Below are positions 44,022 through 53,550 of a DNA stretch of 64,000 bases, piece after piece; the first letter of the stretch is position 1, and the number at the start of each line of letters is the position of its first letter. The stretch is taken from positions 2,180,701-2,244,700 of the forward strand of contig CP070719.1 of NCBI GenBank assembly GCA_020350725.1. The letters run 5' to 3'. The position numbers were made by a program, and so were the translations under genes. The stretch comes from a bacterium (GTDB lineage: Bacteria > BMS3Abin14). The notes beneath the pieces were generated by a model. The model saw only the letters and a list, made by a program, of their open reading frames with translations. It ran no database searches and was not told the DNA's origin.

Positions 44022-44939
44022 CTATCCTCCAAACTCCCTTCCCGTCAAAAGCCTGTAGGCTTCAAGATATTTTTCCCTGGTCTTGATGACGATCTCATCC
44101 GGCAGAGCCGGTGCGGGTGGGGTTTTGTCCCAGTCCAGGTTTTCCAGGTAGTCGCGGACGAACTGCTTGTCGAAATTGGGGGGGCTGGACCCCGTTCGAT
44201 AACCCTCCGTGGGCCAGAACCTGGAACTGTCAGGGGTCAGGATCTCGTCGATGAGAATGATCCGGCCGTCGGTTGTGCCGAATTCCAGCTTTGTGTCCGA
44301 AATAATGATCCCGCGACCGGCAGCGTACTCACGGGCCTTCTCATAGATCAGGATCGTCAGATCGCGCAGGTGCGCAGCGGTTTCCTTGCCCACGATCCTC
44401 TCCGCTTCCTGATAGGTAATGTTCTCGTCGTGACCCGATTCGGCCTTGGTGGCTGGGGTGAAGATGGTCTCCGGCAGCCTCTCGGCCTGATGAAGCCCCT
44501 CGGGAAGGTCAATGCCGCAGATCCGGCCGGTCTCAAGATAATCGTTCCATCCCGACCCGGCAATATATCCGCGGGCGACGCATTCGATGGGGAAGGGTGC
44601 CGTTTTTCTGACCAGCATACTCCTTCCCTCGAGGACCTCACCGTATTTTGCGGCGGGCTCCGGATAATCCGCAACCGTGGTGGAGATGAGGTGGTTCTCC
44701 ACGAGATCTTCCGTGAAGCTGAACCAGAAGAGGGACATCGCTGTCAAGATCTTGCCCTTGTCCGGAATGCCGTTGGGCATGACGCAGTCGAATGCCGATA
44801 TCCTGTCAGTGGCGACGATGAGCAGATGATCCCCGAGATCATAGACATCCCTGACCTTTCCACGCCTGTAAAGAGACAGGTCAGGGAAATCGGTGCCGAT
44901 CACTGCCTCCGATCTTGAGAATTGGGTCTTTTCGGACAT
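44022..44939 (-). CDS. purC: SAICAR synthetase
   Basis: A 305-residue PurC-type enzyme of the longer (eukaryote/proteobacterial) class, joining CAIR and aspartate in purine synthesis. [14 protein letters not shown] (residues 23-36), [37 protein letters not shown] and DSSRFWP are canonical. SD TAAGGAGG lies 11 nt before ATG. It is monocistronic in the window. The 386-bp upstream region contains several hairpins. Confidence 0.96.
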   Translation of the reverse strand: MSEKTQFSRSEAVIGTDFPDLSLYRRGKVRDVYDLGDHLLIVATDRISAFDCVMPNGIPDKGKILTAMSLFWFSFTEDLVENHLISTTVADYPEPAAKYGEVLEGRSMLVRKTAPFPIECVARGYIAGSGWNDYLETGRICGIDLPEGLHQAERLPETIFTPATKAESGHDENITYQEAERIVGKETAAHLRDLTILIYEKAREYAAGRGIIISDTKLEFGTTDGRIILIDEILTPDSSRFWPTEGYRTGSSPPNFDKQFVRDYLENLDWDKTPPAPALPDEIVIKTREKYLEAYRLLTGREFGG

Positions 44940-45325
44940 GGGTAATTGTGCCTCCTTATGGAAAATACCCGACGGTCAGGCTTCTGGCGGGCGTGGGTCG
45001 ATCGGTTCGAGGATACAACTCTTACCGTATTTGCCGGATACTTGTAAATGGAAGAAAAGCGGACAACGGTGATGAGGGAGGGTTTCAGCGTCCCTGTCAC
45101 CGGTATTGGGTGCAAAACCCCGAGCCCGAACCTCCCGTCAGACCTTCGTCCGGTGAAATACCTCCTTCGGAGTAAGGAAACATGGAGAGGGGAGAGTGAT
45201 TTTCAACGGCAGAATGCCTGCATTCCTTCTGTTGCCCGGGAAACCGATAAATGCTATTCTTCACAGGACTTTGCGGGCGCCGATGAGGGGCCGATGAGAA
45301 ACGTAGCTGGTCAAACGAGGTAAGG
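44940..45325. other. 386-bp divergent gap with hairpins
   Basis: Between purC (minus) and the HEAT protein (plus). On plus, GGTGA (45067-45071) pairs with TCACC (about 45096-45100) around an inner GGGA/TCCC stem, and CTCC-TTC-GGAG occurs near 45161-45171. These could belong to a leader on either strand. No gene is convincing; no match to purine, ZTP or c-di-GMP aptamers was recognised. Confidence 0.4.
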
Positions 45326-46948
45326 ATGACCGAACGTGTTTCGTCCAGCATGGATGCCGTTCCCGGACTTGTCTCGGAACTGGTGAAGGCCTATAAGGCA
45401 ACGTCCATCTACCCCATCGGTCACCCTTCCCGGGCCCGGTTTCTGGGGCGTCTGAACGGGGACCTTCTCGCATACCTGGAAACAGAGGGAAGGTTGAAAA
45501 TCGATGTCAGCGCGAGAGGACTGAAGGTCGGCGGCGAGGACGTGGTCACCAAGGACAACGCACACGCCTTCCTGGCCACGGAGTGCTTCGGGCGCCAGAT
45601 CAGTTCGGTCGTGTGCCTGAAAGGTTTTCAACAGAAGGACATCGATGCCCTTTTTGCCTTCCTCTCCGAAAGCCCGGAAAGGATCCGTGCCGAAGGCGGC
45701 GCCACCGAATTTATTCGTCAGCGGAGCACGGGAGCACTTCAGGTCGAGCAGGTGGATTACGAGGGAATTCTCGAGAGACGGGAGGAGGTCTCCGTGGACG
45801 GGGCGAGCACCTACACGCCGGAGAGCCATTCCCCCGTTGCAGCTCCTAACCCGGGACTGGAGTCTTCACGCATTTCAAGCCCCACTGTCTTCGATGATGT
45901 GGGCAGCCACGAAGTATCACAGGAGCAGTGGCTGGAGGGGAAGCTCCAGGACCTGGGCGGCACAGTGGATCCGGCTGAGTACAAGAGAACTATGAGGGAC
46001 ATACTCCTGAACCTCAAGGCAACGGGCAATTTGGGTCTGTCCAAGTTCTCCCTGATGGTCGTCCGTCACCTCGGCCGGGATCTGCTCCGCGAGGTCCCGG
46101 ATGATATCAGGATAACAGCAAGGGCCGCCGCAAAGGAACTGGCCGGCGACGATCTTCTGGATTCGCTCGTCGGCGACATCACGTCCCGGGACGGTGATCA
46201 CAGAGAGCCCGTCCAGGCTGTCCTCGAGACCTGCGGCGAGAGATCCATCGCCGTCCTTCTCCACAGACTGGCGGAGGAAGAGGAGGCTTTCGGGAGGAAA
46301 GCCCTGATCACCTCTCTGCTCGAGTTCGGCACTGCCATTCGTCCCTATCTTGACAGATGGCTTGCGGATGACCGCTGGTACGTGGTCCGCAATTCTCTGG
46401 GGCTCCTGAGCCAGGCAGGGGATGCTGAGGATGCCCAGAGGGTCATAGGATTCCTGTCCCATCCAAACCCGAAAGTCCGGCTGGAGGCCCTGCGCTTCCT
46501 GAGCCGATTCCCGGCATCCGTTCCGGATGAGGTCATGAGGAAGCTGATAAAAGACCCCGATGAAGAGGTCTCAGCGAGGGCGATCCTGGCCATCGGTGCG
46601 ATCCAGGGGCCTGAGGGGGTAAGGCATCTGATGATGCTGGCCAAGAAGCCCCTCTTCGGACAGGGGGATATCGTCCGGCGGGAACTGGCCATAAAGGGTT
46701 TGGGGCGGGCCCGCGGCAGCGAGCCGGTGGAATTCCTCAGGAGGATCCTGTCAGGACGGCCGTTCCTGAATCCAGAGGGATATGAGAGGGTCCAGCAGGC
46801 GGTTGTCGAGGCGCTGGCTGAGATCGGAGGTCCGCGGGCGGCGGCAATACTCATGTACCATGCGGGGAGGTTGAAGGGCGCAGCCTCCAAGACTGCGGAG
46901 GAATTCCTGAGGAAAGTCAAGACTGCGGAGATCTCAGATGACCGCTGA
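45326..46948 (+). CDS. HEAT-repeat protein with N-terminal YPxxHPS domain
   Basis: A 540-residue soluble protein. The N-terminal domain (about 1-150) contains ATSIYPIGHPS (about 26-36), a motif it shares with the HD-GYP protein encoded next (IALYPADHPS). The C-terminal two-thirds (about 200-540) are HEAT-like helical repeats (e.g. DDRWYVVRNSLGLL, PNPKVRLEALRFL, DPDEEVSARAILAIG). ATG 45326 follows GAGGTAAGG. It overlaps the HD-GYP gene by 11 nt, so the two products probably work together as scaffold and enzyme (inference). Confidence 0.82.
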   Translation: MTERVSSSMDAVPGLVSELVKAYKATSIYPIGHPSRARFLGRLNGDLLAYLETEGRLKIDVSARGLKVGGEDVVTKDNAHAFLATECFGRQISSVVCLKGFQQKDIDALFAFLSESPERIRAEGGATEFIRQRSTGALQVEQVDYEGILERREEVSVDGASTYTPESHSPVAAPNPGLESSRISSPTVFDDVGSHEVSQEQWLEGKLQDLGGTVDPAEYKRTMRDILLNLKATGNLGLSKFSLMVVRHLGRDLLREVPDDIRITARAAAKELAGDDLLDSLVGDITSRDGDHREPVQAVLETCGERSIAVLLHRLAEEEEAFGRKALITSLLEFGTAIRPYLDRWLADDRWYVVRNSLGLLSQAGDAEDAQRVIGFLSHPNPKVRLEALRFLSRFPASVPDEVMRKLIKDPDEEVSARAILAIGAIQGPEGVRHLMMLAKKPLFGQGDIVRRELAIKGLGRARGSEPVEFLRRILSGRPFLNPEGYERVQQAVVEALAEIGGPRAAAILMYHAGRLKGAASKTAEEFLRKVKTAEISDDR

Positions 46949-48296
46949 TGCCAAGCATGTCGAACGGTACCGGGGAATCATTAAATTTCTCGATAACGCT
47001 GTGAGAAATATCGCCCTCTATCCGGCTGATCACCCTTCAGTCAGGGGGGTGGTGAGGAGGATGGCGGACCTCCTCGAGGCTCACTTTCGAAGCCGGGAAG
47101 AGGTCCTGATCGGTGTCATCAACGGTGTCCTGTACATAGAGGACTATCTCTTCTACGAGGGCACCCCTTTTTCCGACAGTATCCTCGCTATGCTGACACG
47201 TTTTGGTGTGGATGATCTGATCATGGCAAAAGGGGTCAGTGTGGAAGAGCTCCTGAACCTGGCGGAGATCCTGAAGGGTAAGGAGGAGGGGCGTGAGGCT
47301 TTTGTGAGGCAGGTGAGGGAAAAAGGGATCGACCACATAGGGCTCAAGAGCTTTCAGATGGGAAGAGGTGACGGGGACGAGCTGCCCACCAAGGGGCTGG
47401 AGGCATACAAAGACGCCATTACCACGATGCGGGGCCTTTTCGGTGAGGTCCGGACGGGAAAGCTGCCCCCGCTGAGAGAGGCCGAGAACATCGTGGAGGG
47501 TCTCGTCGACCGGCTGAAGACCAACCGGACTGTCCTGATGCTCCTGTCCAGCCTCAAGGGTTACGATGCATATACCTACCAGCACTGCGTCAACGTGGGG
47601 ATCCTGGCATTGCTCCTGGCGGAGGCCGAGGGTTTCGATATGCGGGCCGTCAAGTACGCCGCCCTGGCCGGGATGATGCACGATATCGGAAAGGTGAAGG
47701 TTCCCCTGGAGATTCTGAACAAGCCGGGCGTGTTGACTCAGCGGGAGTGGGCGGCGATCAAGGCCCACCCGGTCTATTCCGCTGAAGTGGTGCGCGGGAT
47801 GGGCGGCGGTGAGGAGATCGTCCGGGCGGTGAAAGGCCATCATATGCACCACAACGGTGCCGGCTATCCGGTCGCATCCACCCCGGCGGGGCCATCAGAC
47901 ATCGCGAAGCTCGTGTCGGTAGTGGACAATTATGACGCCATCACGACGATCAGGTCCTACAAAAGGCCCATGACCCCGCAGGATGCGCTGGCTTTCCTCC
48001 AGCAGGGCAGGGGAAACATGTTCGATCCCCGGCACGTGGACTCCCTGGTCAAAATGGTCGGTGTCTATCCGCCGGGCGCCATGGTCAGGCTGAGCAGCAA
48101 TGAGATAGGACTTGTCACCGATGGGGGAGGTCAGAACAGCAAGCCGGTCATCAAAATGATCCTCGATGGGGACAACCGACCCTTCGACCACCAATGGGAC
48201 CTGGACCTGGCAAGCCCGGAGGCCCAGGGGCGCATGGTGGTCTCCCTTGTTGATCCGGCCGTGCACAGCCTTCAGACTCCGGTGACGTCGTTTTAG
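46938..48296 (+). CDS. HD-GYP phosphodiesterase with N-terminal YPxxHPS domain
   Basis: A 452-residue protein with an N-terminal sensory-type domain (about 1-150) and an HD-GYP domain (about 195-400): HQHCVNVG-like YQHCVNVGILA, MMHDIGKVKVPLEIL, HPVYSAEVV, GHHMHHNGAGYP and VSVVDNYDAITTIR. HD-GYP enzymes hydrolyse c-di-GMP; all metal and GYP residues seen are intact. The C-terminal tail (about 400-452) is a small beta domain. It overlaps the HEAT gene upstream and converges by 4 nt with the HEAT gene on minus. Confidence 0.9.
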   Translation: MTADAKHVERYRGIIKFLDNAVRNIALYPADHPSVRGVVRRMADLLEAHFRSREEVLIGVINGVLYIEDYLFYEGTPFSDSILAMLTRFGVDDLIMAKGVSVEELLNLAEILKGKEEGREAFVRQVREKGIDHIGLKSFQMGRGDGDELPTKGLEAYKDAITTMRGLFGEVRTGKLPPLREAENIVEGLVDRLKTNRTVLMLLSSLKGYDAYTYQHCVNVGILALLLAEAEGFDMRAVKYAALAGMMHDIGKVKVPLEILNKPGVLTQREWAAIKAHPVYSAEVVRGMGGGEEIVRAVKGHHMHHNGAGYPVASTPAGPSDIAKLVSVVDNYDAITTIRSYKRPMTPQDALAFLQQGRGNMFDPRHVDSLVKMVGVYPPGAMVRLSSNEIGLVTDGGGQNSKPVIKMILDGDNRPFDHQWDLDLASPEAQGRMVVSLVDPAVHSLQTPVTSF

Positions 48297-48889
48297 GGAT
48301 CCGACGTCTCCGGTGAATTGGGGTTGAGGTTGCCGAGAGCCTCGGCTGCTTTGGACCGCAGGAAGGGATCGTCGGATTCGTTCAGTACCCTGATCAGGTG
48401 GGGCTCTGCACTGGGATCGCCGTTTCTCCCCAGGGCCTCGGCGGCGACGCAGGCCGTCTCGGCGTTGGACCCGGTAAGGTAGGGGATGATAAATTCTGTG
48501 GCACGAGGGTCCCTGTAGTAGGACAAAGTCTCGATGGCCACCTGCACAACTGACGCGTCCGGATCGTCCAGGCAGGCGAAAAGAGGGATGAGAGCTCTAT
48601 CGGGAGTCTTCGTCTGGATGGCTTTGATGGTGGAGACGCGGATGTCCGGGTTGGGATCCTGGAGGAACGCCAGCATGCTTTCCACGGCTTCGGATGTGTT
48701 CAGGTAGCCGAGAAAGTGAATCGCCCTGATGCGGAGTGGGATGTCCCCTTCCCGGGCTGTCCTGCCGATCTCGTCCAGCCTCTCGAGTCCCTCGACCCTG
48801 TCCAGAGCCCTGGATGCAGCCGCCCTGACCATCTCCTCCTGATCCTGGAGGGCCTGGGCAAGTGCCTGTTTGCGGGCTTTGATGGACAT
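48293..48889 (-). CDS. HEAT-repeat protein
   Basis: A 198-residue protein made almost entirely of about six HEAT/PBS-lyase-like repeats (DQEEMVRAAASRALDRVEG, DPNPDIRVSTIKAIQ, DDPDASVVQVAIETL, FLRSKAAEALGNL). No catalytic residues are seen; such proteins act as scaffolds. It is convergent with, and overlaps by 4 nt, the HD-GYP gene, and may be related to the larger HEAT protein upstream by duplication. Confidence 0.83.
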   Translation of the reverse strand: MSIKARKQALAQALQDQEEMVRAAASRALDRVEGLERLDEIGRTAREGDIPLRIRAIHFLGYLNTSEAVESMLAFLQDPNPDIRVSTIKAIQTKTPDRALIPLFACLDDPDASVVQVAIETLSYYRDPRATEFIIPYLTGSNAETACVAAEALGRNGDPSAEPHLIRVLNESDDPFLRSKAAEALGNLNPNSPETSDP

Positions 48890-48938
48890 GATCCGATACT
48901 CCCGTTGAAGGAGTGCCTTCCTTCTCGATCTACTAATT

Positions 48939-50579
48939 ATGAAATTTGTTAGGTTTATGTCAAGACTGTATCGCCGGTACCGTCACCCTACCGCCTCGAT
49001 TCTGGCGGTGTTCCTCCTCTTCGCCTGCCTTTTCCGAGTCTCTGCGGCCTCGGTGTCGAGCGGATCGGATGAGGGGGATTGGTTGGTCTACCGCCTGTCG
49101 GCCGAGCCCGCGACCCTGAACCCCATCACCGCAACCGATGTCTATGAGGCAACCGTCAACAGCTTCATCTACGAGAGTCTTCTGGAGAGGGACAACAGGA
49201 CCCTGGAACTGGTCCCTCTTCTCGCGGAGTCCTGGGAGGTGTCCCCGGATCGGATGAGCTACATCTTCACTCTGAGGCCCGGCCTTACCTGGCAAGACGG
49301 TCGATCCCTTACCAGCCGTGATGTGGTTTTTACATTCGGACTGATGAACGATCCCTCAGTTGACGCCCCCCATCTGAAGAGCTACTTCCGGGACCTTGTG
49401 GAGGTCGAGGCCCTGGACGAGAGGACAATACGTTTTTATTTCTCCACGCCCTATTTCAACTCTCTCGGCATGGTGGGAGGAGTCAAGATCCTCCCCGAGC
49501 ATGTTTTCAGGGGAGGGGATTTCAACAGCCTCCCGGCGGTTCGACAGCCGCTGGGGTCGGGGCCGTTCAGGTTCATCAGATGGGATACAGGCCGCCAGAT
49601 CGTCCTGGACAGGAACGATCGGTACTGGAGAGGGAAACCTCATCTGAGAAGGATCGTGTTCAAGATCATAGCCAATGAGACTGTGGCCCTCCAGGTCCTG
49701 AAAAAGGGTGAGCTGGACTACATGGAGCTGTCTCCCATGCAATGGGTCAGGCAGACAGGCTCGCTCAATTTCAAAAAGAATTTTGGGAAGTACGACTACT
49801 ACTCCCCCAGCTATTCCTTCATCGGGTGGAACAACCGGAAGATATATTTCTCAGACAGGCGTGTTCGCAGGGCCATGACGATGCTCCTGGACAGGGATTC
49901 CATTCTGAAAAACCTGCGCTACGGTCTCGGCCGCATTGTAACGGGTGATTTTTTCCATATGAGCGGCGGCTACAACAGGGAGGTAGAGCCCTGGCCGTAC
50001 GACCCGTCGGGGGCGGCCTCTCTTCTTGATGAGGCGGGATGGCGGGATTCCGATGGCGATGGCGTCAGGGATCGGGAGGGGATTGCCTTCCGGTTCGAGC
50101 TGACCATCCCCGCGGATGCGTTGTTCGCGGAGCAGGTCGCGACCATTCTCCAGGAGAACCTCAGGAAGGTGGGAGTGGAGATGACCATACGGCCACGGGA
50201 GTGGGCCCTCTTTACGAGGATCCTCGACGACAGGGTGTTCGAAGCGGTCATCATGGCCTGGAACCTGCCTGTCGAGGCCGACCCATTCCAGGTGTGGCAT
50301 TCTTCCCAGACCGACAAGGGGTCCAATTTTGTCGGGTTCGTCCATGCCGAGGCCGACAGGATCATCGAGGAGGCGAGGACCACCTTCGACAGGTCAAGGA
50401 GGATATTCCTTTACAGGCGGTTCCACCGGATCCTCCACGAGGAGCAGCCCTACACGTTCCTCTTCTCGAACAAAACCCTGGTAGCGCTGGCCAAGAGGTT
50501 TCATAATGTGGCAATCTACCCCCTTGGACTGAACCCAAAGGACTGGTATGTTCCCGATGACCTCCAGAAGTATCAGTGA
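48939..50579 (+). CDS. Peptide/oligopeptide ABC transporter substrate-binding protein (copy 1)
   Basis: A 546-residue SBP_bac_5 protein. After a signal peptide (residues about 1-37, cleaved near VSAAS) comes LSAEPATLNPITATDVYEA (about 55-73), the start of the family fold, with VFTFGLMNDP and LFSNKTLVALAKRFHNV later. It lacks a lipobox, unlike copy 2. ATG 48957 is an alternative start; neither has a clear SD. It is a close paralogue of the protein encoded at 50691, separated by 111 nt. Confidence 0.88.
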   Translation: MKFVRFMSRLYRRYRHPTASILAVFLLFACLFRVSAASVSSGSDEGDWLVYRLSAEPATLNPITATDVYEATVNSFIYESLLERDNRTLELVPLLAESWEVSPDRMSYIFTLRPGLTWQDGRSLTSRDVVFTFGLMNDPSVDAPHLKSYFRDLVEVEALDERTIRFYFSTPYFNSLGMVGGVKILPEHVFRGGDFNSLPAVRQPLGSGPFRFIRWDTGRQIVLDRNDRYWRGKPHLRRIVFKIIANETVALQVLKKGELDYMELSPMQWVRQTGSLNFKKNFGKYDYYSPSYSFIGWNNRKIYFSDRRVRRAMTMLLDRDSILKNLRYGLGRIVTGDFFHMSGGYNREVEPWPYDPSGAASLLDEAGWRDSDGDGVRDREGIAFRFELTIPADALFAEQVATILQENLRKVGVEMTIRPREWALFTRILDDRVFEAVIMAWNLPVEADPFQVWHSSQTDKGSNFVGFVHAEADRIIEEARTTFDRSRRIFLYRRFHRILHEEQPYTFLFSNKTLVALAKRFHNVAIYPLGLNPKDWYVPDDLQKYQ

Positions 50580-50690
50580 GCCGCCGCGGTCCTCCCTGGC
50601 GACCTCCGGCCGTACACGGTATCCTGCCCTGCCTGCGGGGCGGGCCGGGAACCCTGGAATGCTCAAGCCTTGAAGACTAAGGAGGGTCCT

Positions 50691-52352
50691 GTGTCAGTGA
50701 CGCGTGAATTCAGGACGACAGCCGCCGCTTTAGCCGTGTGGATTCTCTTAACAGGAACCCTTACCGGGTCGTGCCGGAGGGCGGCCGAGGAGGAGGGGCC
50801 CGGACAGCAGGCTTCTGACTCATCGACACCGGTGACCGGAGACTGGTATGTCCCCCACCTTTCCGCTGAACCGGCCACGCTCAACCCCATCACGGCCACG
50901 GATGCCTACGAGGGTTCCATCAACCAATTTGTCTACGAGAGCCTCCTGGAAAGGGACAACGAGACACTGGAACTCGTCCCCTTGCTGGCCGAGAGGTGGG
51001 AGATCTCGGAGGACAAACTGAAATATATTTTCACCCTGAAGAAGGGACTCCACTGGCAGGACGGGGCTCCCTTGACCACGGAGGACGTCCTGTACACGTT
51101 CGACAGGGTGCGCGATCCCGAAGTCGACGCGCCCCACCTCCGCAACTATTATCGGGATCTGAGGGACGTTGAGGTCCTCGATGAGAGGACCGTCAGGTTC
51201 ACCTACGCTGAACCCTACTTCAAGGCCCTGGAAATGATCGGCGGTCTCTCCATCATCCCCAAACACATTTTCGGCGGCGCCGAAGGAAGGGACTTCAACA
51301 TCCATCCGGCGGGCAGATCCCCCATCGGTTCGGGGCCGTACCGGTTCCTGAAATGGGAGACCGGCAAGGAGATCATCCTCGAGCGGTACCCTGACTACTG
51401 GGGTAAGAAGCATTATCTGGACAGGATCGTCTTCAAGATCATCACCGACCGAACGGCGGCCCTCCAGGTCCTGAAGAAGCAGGAGATGGATTCCATGAGC
51501 CTCACGCCCATCCAATGGGTCAAGCAGACCGGCAGCGATCGCTTCGAGGAGAACTTCGACAAATACCGTTACTATACGCCCGGATACAGTTATGTGGGGT
51601 GGAACCTGAGAAAGCCTCTTTTCCGGGACCGGCGGGTGCGGATCGCCCTGACCATGCTCCTGGATCGGGAAGCGTTCCTCAAGAACATCCTTTACGGACT
51701 CGGTCGTGTGGTCTCCGGCAACTTTTACTACGAGAGCCGGGATTATGACCGGTCGATCGAACCGTGGCCCTACGATCCCGAAAAGGCCAAATCGCTGCTG
51801 GCCGAAGCGGGGTGGAAGGACTCGGACGGCGACGGTGTCCTGGACAGGGACGGGGTTCCCTTCCGGTTCGAATTCACCTATTCGTCGGGAAGCACAATAG
51901 GAGAGCAGCTGGCCACGGTCCTCAAGGAAAGCCTCGGCAAGGTGGGAATCGAGATGTCCATTCGACAGCTGGAGTGGGCCCTTTTCACCCAATTGCTCGA
52001 CGACAGGGCTTTCGACGCCGTCACCCTCGGCTGGCGGCTGGCCGTGGAAGCCGATCCCTATCAGCTGTGGCATTCCTCGCAGGCGGAAAAAGGCTCCAAC
52101 CTGGTGGGTTTCCGGAACGAGGAGGCCGATGGGATCATCGAAAGGGGAAGGTCTGAATTCGACAAGGAGAAGCGGGTCCTCATGTACCGGCGCTTTCACC
52201 GGATCCTGCACGAAGAGCAGCCCTACACGTTCCTCTTCGTCAGCGAAAGCCTGGTGGCCCTGGACAAGCGTTTCAGCAATGTGGTCAGATACCCCCTGGG
52301 ACTCGATGCCGCCGAGTGGTATGTACCGGCCGAAGCCCAGAGATACAGGTGA
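50691..52352 (+). CDS. Peptide/oligopeptide ABC transporter substrate-binding lipoprotein (copy 2)
   Basis: A 553-residue SBP_bac_5 lipoprotein (lipobox LTGSC, Cys about residue 28). It matches copy 1 along its length (SAEPATLNPITATDAYEGS, SLLERDNETLELVPLLAERW in part, FEFTYSSG, PLGLDAAEWYVP). GTG 50691 is chosen because AAGGAGG lies 6 nt before it. It captures peptides or similar solutes for the permeases encoded 185 bp downstream. Confidence 0.9.
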   Translation: MSVTREFRTTAAALAVWILLTGTLTGSCRRAAEEEGPGQQASDSSTPVTGDWYVPHLSAEPATLNPITATDAYEGSINQFVYESLLERDNETLELVPLLAERWEISEDKLKYIFTLKKGLHWQDGAPLTTEDVLYTFDRVRDPEVDAPHLRNYYRDLRDVEVLDERTVRFTYAEPYFKALEMIGGLSIIPKHIFGGAEGRDFNIHPAGRSPIGSGPYRFLKWETGKEIILERYPDYWGKKHYLDRIVFKIITDRTAALQVLKKQEMDSMSLTPIQWVKQTGSDRFEENFDKYRYYTPGYSYVGWNLRKPLFRDRRVRIALTMLLDREAFLKNILYGLGRVVSGNFYYESRDYDRSIEPWPYDPEKAKSLLAEAGWKDSDGDGVLDRDGVPFRFEFTYSSGSTIGEQLATVLKESLGKVGIEMSIRQLEWALFTQLLDDRAFDAVTLGWRLAVEADPYQLWHSSQAEKGSNLVGFRNEEADGIIERGRSEFDKEKRVLMYRRFHRILHEEQPYTFLFVSESLVALDKRFSNVVRYPLGLDAAEWYVPAEAQRYR

Positions 52353-52536
52353 GAACGCGTCGGGATAGGGACAGAGGGCGAGGGAGTGAACGGTATACAC
52401 CGGGCATTCAACCTATTGACAATACGGCCACATACCTGCGTGGATCAATAAATATCGACGATGTATCGGGTTCTGAAGCGGAAGAATTCGCCCGGTCGCC
52501 CTATCGCCCGATCCCCCAGGCAAAACAGATAAACCT

Positions 52537-53550
52537 ATGACGCTCCGCGACTACCTCGTGCGCAGGCTTTTTCTGATCATCCCCACCTTCCTGGGGATCA
52601 CGCTGATCACCTTTCTCGTCATCCAGCTGGCGCCGGGCAACCCGGCGGCCATGAAGCTCAGGCTGGGCGGCGATCAGGCCATGCTCGGCGACAAGGTCAC
52701 CCAGGAGATCCTGGAACAGACCAAGAAACTGTACGGTCTGGACAAGCCCGTCTGGACCCGGTACGCGATCTGGCTTCGCAGGGTGGTGACTTTCGATTTC
52801 GGCACTTCCTATAAGGACCACAGGCCGGTCCTGGACAAGATCTGGGAGAGGCTCCCGATCACCGTGGAGCTCAATCTGATCTCCATCTTTCTCGTCTACC
52901 TCGTCGCCATCCCCATCGGTGTCTTCTCGGCCGTGAAGCAGGGTTCGGTCGGAGACAGGATCACCACGATCGTCCTGTTTGTCCTCTACTCGCTGCCCAA
53001 CTTCTGGGTGGCGGTTCTCCTCATCATGTTCCTCGGCGGCGGCGATTTTCTGGACGTCTTCCCCATTTACGGCATCATCTCCTCGGGCATGGAGGGTGCC
53101 CCCTTCGTCAGCAGACTTGTCGACCACCTCTGGCACCTGGTGCTGCCGGTTTTCTGCCTGACCTACGGTGGATTCGCCGCCCTTTCCCGGTACCAGAGGG
53201 CCGGGCTGCTCGAGGTCATTCGGCAGGACTACATCAGGACCGCGAGGGCAAAGGGCCTGCCGGAAAAGCTGGTCATATTCAAGCACGCGTTCCGTAATTC
53301 GATCATCCCCATCGTCACCCTCCTCGGATACCTCCTGCCGGCAATGTTCGGTGGGAGCGTCATCATCGAGAGCATCTTCTCCATTCCCGGAATGGGGCAG
53401 ATGGGCTTCGAGGCGGTGTTATCCCGCGATTATCCCGTGGTCATGGCCATCGCCACCATCTCGGCGCTTCTCACCCTCTTCGGCCTCCTGGTGTCTGACC
53501 TTCTCTATGTCTGGGCCGATCCCCGGATCACCTATGAGGCCGAGCGATGA
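52537..53550 (+). CDS. Peptide ABC transporter permease, DppB-type
   Basis: A 337-residue permease with six TM helices (about 10-30, 100-125, 135-160, 185-200, 245-270, 295-315) and the cytoplasmic EAA loop DYIRTARAKGLPEKLVIFKH (about 232-251) that docks to the ATPase. It overlaps the next permease by 4 nt (ATGA). No ATP-binding subunit is encoded in the window. Confidence 0.93.
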   Translation: MTLRDYLVRRLFLIIPTFLGITLITFLVIQLAPGNPAAMKLRLGGDQAMLGDKVTQEILEQTKKLYGLDKPVWTRYAIWLRRVVTFDFGTSYKDHRPVLDKIWERLPITVELNLISIFLVYLVAIPIGVFSAVKQGSVGDRITTIVLFVLYSLPNFWVAVLLIMFLGGGDFLDVFPIYGIISSGMEGAPFVSRLVDHLWHLVLPVFCLTYGGFAALSRYQRAGLLEVIRQDYIRTARAKGLPEKLVIFKHAFRNSIIPIVTLLGYLLPAMFGGSVIIESIFSIPGMGQMGFEAVLSRDYPVVMAIATISALLTLFGLLVSDLLYVWADPRITYEAER

